From positions 1 to 9,188 of the forward strand of contig JAFQPT010000197.1 of assembly GCA_017411665.1 (NCBI GenBank): a stretch of 9,188 nt of DNA. Reading direction: 5' to 3'. The notes under the pieces were generated by a model. It worked only from the letters and a program-made list of their open reading frames with translations, did no database searches and was not told where the DNA came from. Positions 6,949 to 9,188 of this stretch are shown here, piece after piece. Positions within the stretch are counted from its first letter, which is position 1. Each line of letters starts with the position of its first letter. Source of the stretch: Oscillospiraceae bacterium. GTDB taxonomy: Bacteria > Bacillota_A > Clostridia > Oscillospirales > Oscillospiraceae. Position numbers and translations under genes: made by a program.

Positions 6949-7294
6949 AGTGTTGTTGCAGTATTTCCAGCGCTTTCTTTTCAATTCTGGAAATATAGCT
7001 GCGGGAAATCCCCAATCTCTTTGCAGTTTCGCGCTGAGTCAGCGGCTGACCTCCATTCAATCCGTACCGCAGCCGAATCACCTCCGCCTGTCGGGGTTCT
7101 AATTTCGTATCCACGGCTTTCCGCAGCTGTTGGAGCAGCTGTGTATCGCCAACCCGCTCCAGTGCTTCGTCCTCACTGTACAGCATATCCATCAGTGATA
7201 CGCCCATGCCCTCTCCGTCTATGTCCATAGTATCAGACAGGGAGACATCTCCTGCCGTTTTCTTCATCGCCCGAAAATGCATCAGTACCTCATT
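6932..7294 (-). CDS. sigK: RNA polymerase sporulation sigma factor SigK, 3' half (interrupted gene)
   Basis: SigK is the late mother-cell sigma factor that drives spore coat and cortex genes. Only the C-terminal 120 codons are here. They begin NEVLMHFRAMKKTAGDVSL, matching the B. subtilis SigK stretch NEILMHLRALKKTKKDVSL as I remember it, so the break is inside region 2.4. Region 4.1 (LEPRQAEVIRLRYGLNGG) and the region 4.2 helix-turn-helix (TQRETAKRLGISRSYISRIE) are intact, ending at a TAA. Upstream of the Asn codon the conserved region 2 sequence (YAxRCIE in homologues) is missing and the DNA is the recombinase 3' end. The missing 5' half must lie beyond the right edge. SigE and SigG were considered, but the MKKTxxDVSL stretch favours SigK. 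Alone this fragment lacks core-binding region 2 and would not act as a sigma factor; excision of the element would be needed. Confidence 0.9.
   Translation of the reverse strand, partial: NEVLMHFRAMKKTAGDVSLSDTMDIDGEGMGVSLMDMLYSEDEALERVGDTQLLQQLRKAVDTKLEPRQAEVIRLRYGLNGGQPLTQRETAKRLGISRSYISRIEKKALEILQQHFDECV
7290..7294 (-). other. probable skin-type attachment core (AATGA) at the element/sigK junction
   Basis: The minus-strand AATGA here is at once the first five bases of the SigK codons Asn-Glu (AAT GAG) and the last bases of the recombinase gene (A, then the stop TGA, preceded by AA of the Lys codon). SigK homology begins exactly here. The B. subtilis skin element is, as I recall, bounded by the same 5-bp AATGA at the same codons. 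A second copy is predicted at the other end of the element, outside the window. Only one copy is seen, so the exact crossover is inferred. Confidence 0.7.
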
Positions 7295-9119
7295 TGCTAC
7301 CCTCTCCCCAATCGGTTTTATACGCACCAAAGAACGCTCCTTCTCCCGTAGAGGCATTTTCATCCTCAAGATCGCCGAATTCGACATTTTCATAGGTATC
7401 AAAGGTGTCTTCTTCCTCGCTTTCGTCACCTATGTGATCCATTCGACTTAACATATCGGGGTACTCGATTTCTTCATCGCCTGCACCGAACAGCACCAAG
7501 TGGGCATTCGTACCGTCCCAAATCACCTTGCGGAGAACACTTCTCACAGCCGATCGCTTCTGTTCTATCCCCATATGATCAATGCCGTCTCTGAGCATAC
7601 GCATCATCTGCATCATGAGGTCGAACTCCATATCGGTAAGATTCTGCTGAGAGGTCAATGCTTCCAGCTCACGAATACGAGCATTCATGTCCTCGCATTC
7701 ATGGTTCATCTCTTCAATGCGTTTTGCAATGGGTCCTCTGGCACTGCTGTCTCCCAGCTCTACCAGATAATCGACGAGGCTGTTGATCTTTCTTTCAAGC
7801 TCTGCTTTTTCCTGCAGCATCACAGCAAGTCGATCCTCATATTGCACTCTGTTACCGACGAACAACCTTCGGCTCTGCTCCAGTTGTTGGTGAAATACAC
7901 CGTTGTTTTCCGCCAGCATCTTGATTTGCTCAATCACTGCAGTGTCCAGAATATTGCCGTTTGCGTTCCGCTTATTGCATACAGCCTTTTTGCTGCGTTC
8001 CTTCATCTTGCAGACGTATGTATAAACAGGCTGACCATCTACCGTTGTCCGTTTACTGATTTTCGGATACATACGCTCACCACAGCTGCAGAAAATCAGA
8101 CCGGTCAACAACGCTTCATTAATACGCGGCTTACGATATGCCTTGTTTTTGTTTCGTTCCAACGACTCCTGCACCGCAATCCACTGCTTCCCTGTAATCA
8201 TACCGGGATGCTTGCCCACAGACACGATCCACTCACTGGGCGGCAGAAACTCCGTAGTCTTCCCTTTCTCTTGATTGGTGCGATTGTAGGCCATGATTCC
8301 ATGCACACCATCAAAATCGGTCTTTTCGGAAAACAGATCGGAATCCACGCTAATGAAATAATCATATGTATCCTCATCCGCAATGGCATAAACGGGATTC
8401 TGCAAAATCGCTTTAATGGCGAATCTTGAGAAGTTCTTGTTGTTTTTTGTCTTGAACCCTCGTTTCAGCAGCTCGGCTTCCGTGGCAGTCAGCGAGTCCG
8501 TTTCCTTATATAATTCAAAAATCAGCTTTATAATTTCCGCTTCCTCCGGAATCAGCTTCAGCTTACAGACCTTTTTCGATTTCCCATCGATTGTAACACT
8601 CTCAACCGCCTCCGATTCGTATCCGGTAGGTGTCGTACCGCCGAGCCATCGCCCAGTCTTGGCAAGTTCATGCATATTGTCGCGGATACGCTCCGCGATG
8701 GTCTCACGCTCCAGCTGAGAAAATACCGACGCAATATACATCATCGCACGCCCCATGGGAGTGCTGGTATCAAACTGCTCTCTGATGGATACAAAGTCGA
8801 TGTCCAAGCGAGCCAGTTCCTCGATCAGCCCCGCAAAGTCACTGACATTACGGCTGATACGGTCAAGACGATAGACAATAACAGCTCGGAATTTACGCTT
8901 TCTCGCTGCATCCATCAGCTTCTTAAAATCGGGACGATTCAGATTGCCGCCGGAGAAGCCCTCATCTTCAAAGATCTCAACCTTTTCAAGAGCCGCTTCT
9001 CCGTAGTGCATCCGCACATACTCCTTGCACAGCTCCACTTGGTTGCCGATACTTTCGCCCTTCCCCGTAAACTTCGACTTACGGGAATAAATCGCAATGG
9101 CGTCACCGTTTTTTCTCAT
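7290..9119 (-). CDS. spoIVCA: large serine recombinase, SpoIVCA-like skin-element excisionase/integrase
   Basis: The 609-residue product is a large serine recombinase. The N-terminal resolvase domain has YSRKS with the probable nucleophile S15 (YxRxS pattern), YRLDRISRN (about 83-91), and TPMGRAMMYIASVFSQLERE leading into the long helix (about 120-150). The recombinase domain follows (about 165-290). A zinc-ribbon region has C344 and C346, then C370 and C381. A coiled-coil stretch lies at about 430-490. The last 50 or so residues are an unusual acidic tail. An AGGAGG lies 7 nt before the ATG. The gene ends exactly at the junction with the sigK 3' half and points the same way as sigK, so SpoIVCA-like excision of the element during sporulation is the natural role. 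Unlike B. subtilis, it adjoins the 3' rather than the 5' half, so the element would be inverted. A phage integrase that simply uses sigK as target is the main alternative. Confidence 0.9.
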   Translation of the reverse strand: MRKNGDAIAIYSRKSKFTGKGESIGNQVELCKEYVRMHYGEAALEKVEIFEDEGFSGGNLNRPDFKKLMDAARKRKFRAVIVYRLDRISRNVSDFAGLIEELARLDIDFVSIREQFDTSTPMGRAMMYIASVFSQLERETIAERIRDNMHELAKTGRWLGGTTPTGYESEAVESVTIDGKSKKVCKLKLIPEEAEIIKLIFELYKETDSLTATEAELLKRGFKTKNNKNFSRFAIKAILQNPVYAIADEDTYDYFISVDSDLFSEKTDFDGVHGIMAYNRTNQEKGKTTEFLPPSEWIVSVGKHPGMITGKQWIAVQESLERNKNKAYRKPRINEALLTGLIFCSCGERMYPKISKRTTVDGQPVYTYVCKMKERSKKAVCNKRNANGNILDTAVIEQIKMLAENNGVFHQQLEQSRRLFVGNRVQYEDRLAVMLQEKAELERKINSLVDYLVELGDSSARGPIAKRIEEMNHECEDMNARIRELEALTSQQNLTDMEFDLMMQMMRMLRDGIDHMGIEQKRSAVRSVLRKVIWDGTNAHLVLFGAGDEEIEYPDMLSRMDHIGDESEEEDTFDTYENVEFGDLEDENASTGEGAFFGAYKTDWGEGSK

Positions 9120-9188
9120 ATCACGCCCTCCTCATTATATATTGCTATATTTATATTGCTGAGTGACTCAAACAGATAACCGAGTCCC
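9120..9188 (-). promoter_or_regulatory. AT-rich upstream region of the recombinase with repeats; promoter not resolved
   Basis: Besides the AGGAGG at 9127-9132, this stretch has a 9-bp direct repeat (plus-strand TATATTGCT at 9138-9146 and 9152-9160) and an 11-bp palindrome TGAGTGACTCA (9160-9170). The TATAAT at 9134-9139 is too close to the ribosome binding site to serve as a -10. No convincing sigma-A or sigma-E promoter could be assigned. The repeats may be operator sites or chance in AT-rich DNA. Confidence 0.3.

Larger units (their letters stand above)
7290..9188 (-). mobile_element. left end of a skin-like element interrupting sigK (right end outside window)
   Basis: The element begins at the AATGA core in sigK and runs past the right edge. 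Only its terminal gene, the recombinase, and 69 bp of AT-rich upstream DNA are visible. Size, cargo and the second boundary cannot be read. The assignment rests on two facts: SigK homology stops abruptly at the known family split site, and a large serine recombinase abuts that point. Whether the element is still able to excise, and whether excision is tied to sporulation, are inferences. Confidence 0.8.

Noticed and set aside
7500..8429. Plus-strand open frame of 309 codons antisense to the recombinase
   Set aside because: It is fully antisense to the recombinase, whose catalytic and zinc motifs are intact; the frame shows no family features.
9134..9139. TATAAT on the minus strand as a -10 box for the recombinase
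   Set aside because: A start 7 bp downstream would fall inside the AGGAGG, and no -35 lies at the right distance.

Overview
The window comes from a low-to-moderate GC Gram-positive bacterium, most likely a spore-forming Clostridia (an Oscillospiraceae/Ruminococcaceae-like gut lineage is my guess). The basis is the Firmicutes-type rimP-nusA-ylxR-ylxQ-infB-rbfA-nrnA-truB order, AGGAGG ribosome binding sites, sigma-A style promoters, and a piece of the sporulation sigma factor gene sigK. Every gene I can support lies on the minus strand, so the window reads right to left.

Right part (about 6932-9188): the 3' half of sigK (120 codons) is joined, inside sigma region 2.4, to a 609-residue large serine recombinase. 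The recombinase stop codon lies in a 5-bp AATGA that is also the Asn-Glu codon pair of SigK. To my recollection AATGA is the crossover sequence where the Bacillus subtilis skin element splits sigK. I read this as the left end of a skin-like element whose excision would rebuild sigK. The 5' half of sigK and the other end of the element lie beyond the right edge and are not seen.

Middle part (about 6570-6931): a previously overlooked 57-codon gene for a single-pass membrane protein has its own good sigma-A promoter, whose -35 box lies inside the last codons of sigK. It is followed by a second sigma-A promoter and a short leader with a perfect 8-bp terminator hairpin just before rimP. The hairpin is a likely attenuator of the nusA-infB operon.

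Left part (1-6569): the housekeeping operon rimP, nusA, ylxR, an L7Ae-family ylxQ, infB (TTG start), rbfA, nrnA (DHH phosphoesterase) and truB (cut by the left edge). Genes are tightly packed, with three 4-bp stop/start overlaps (ylxQ/infB, rbfA/nrnA, nrnA/truB) and one 8-bp overlap (ylxR/ylxQ). Together they cover 30S maturation, transcription elongation and termination, translation initiation, nanoRNA turnover and tRNA pseudouridylation. I see no rRNA, tRNA or CRISPR array.
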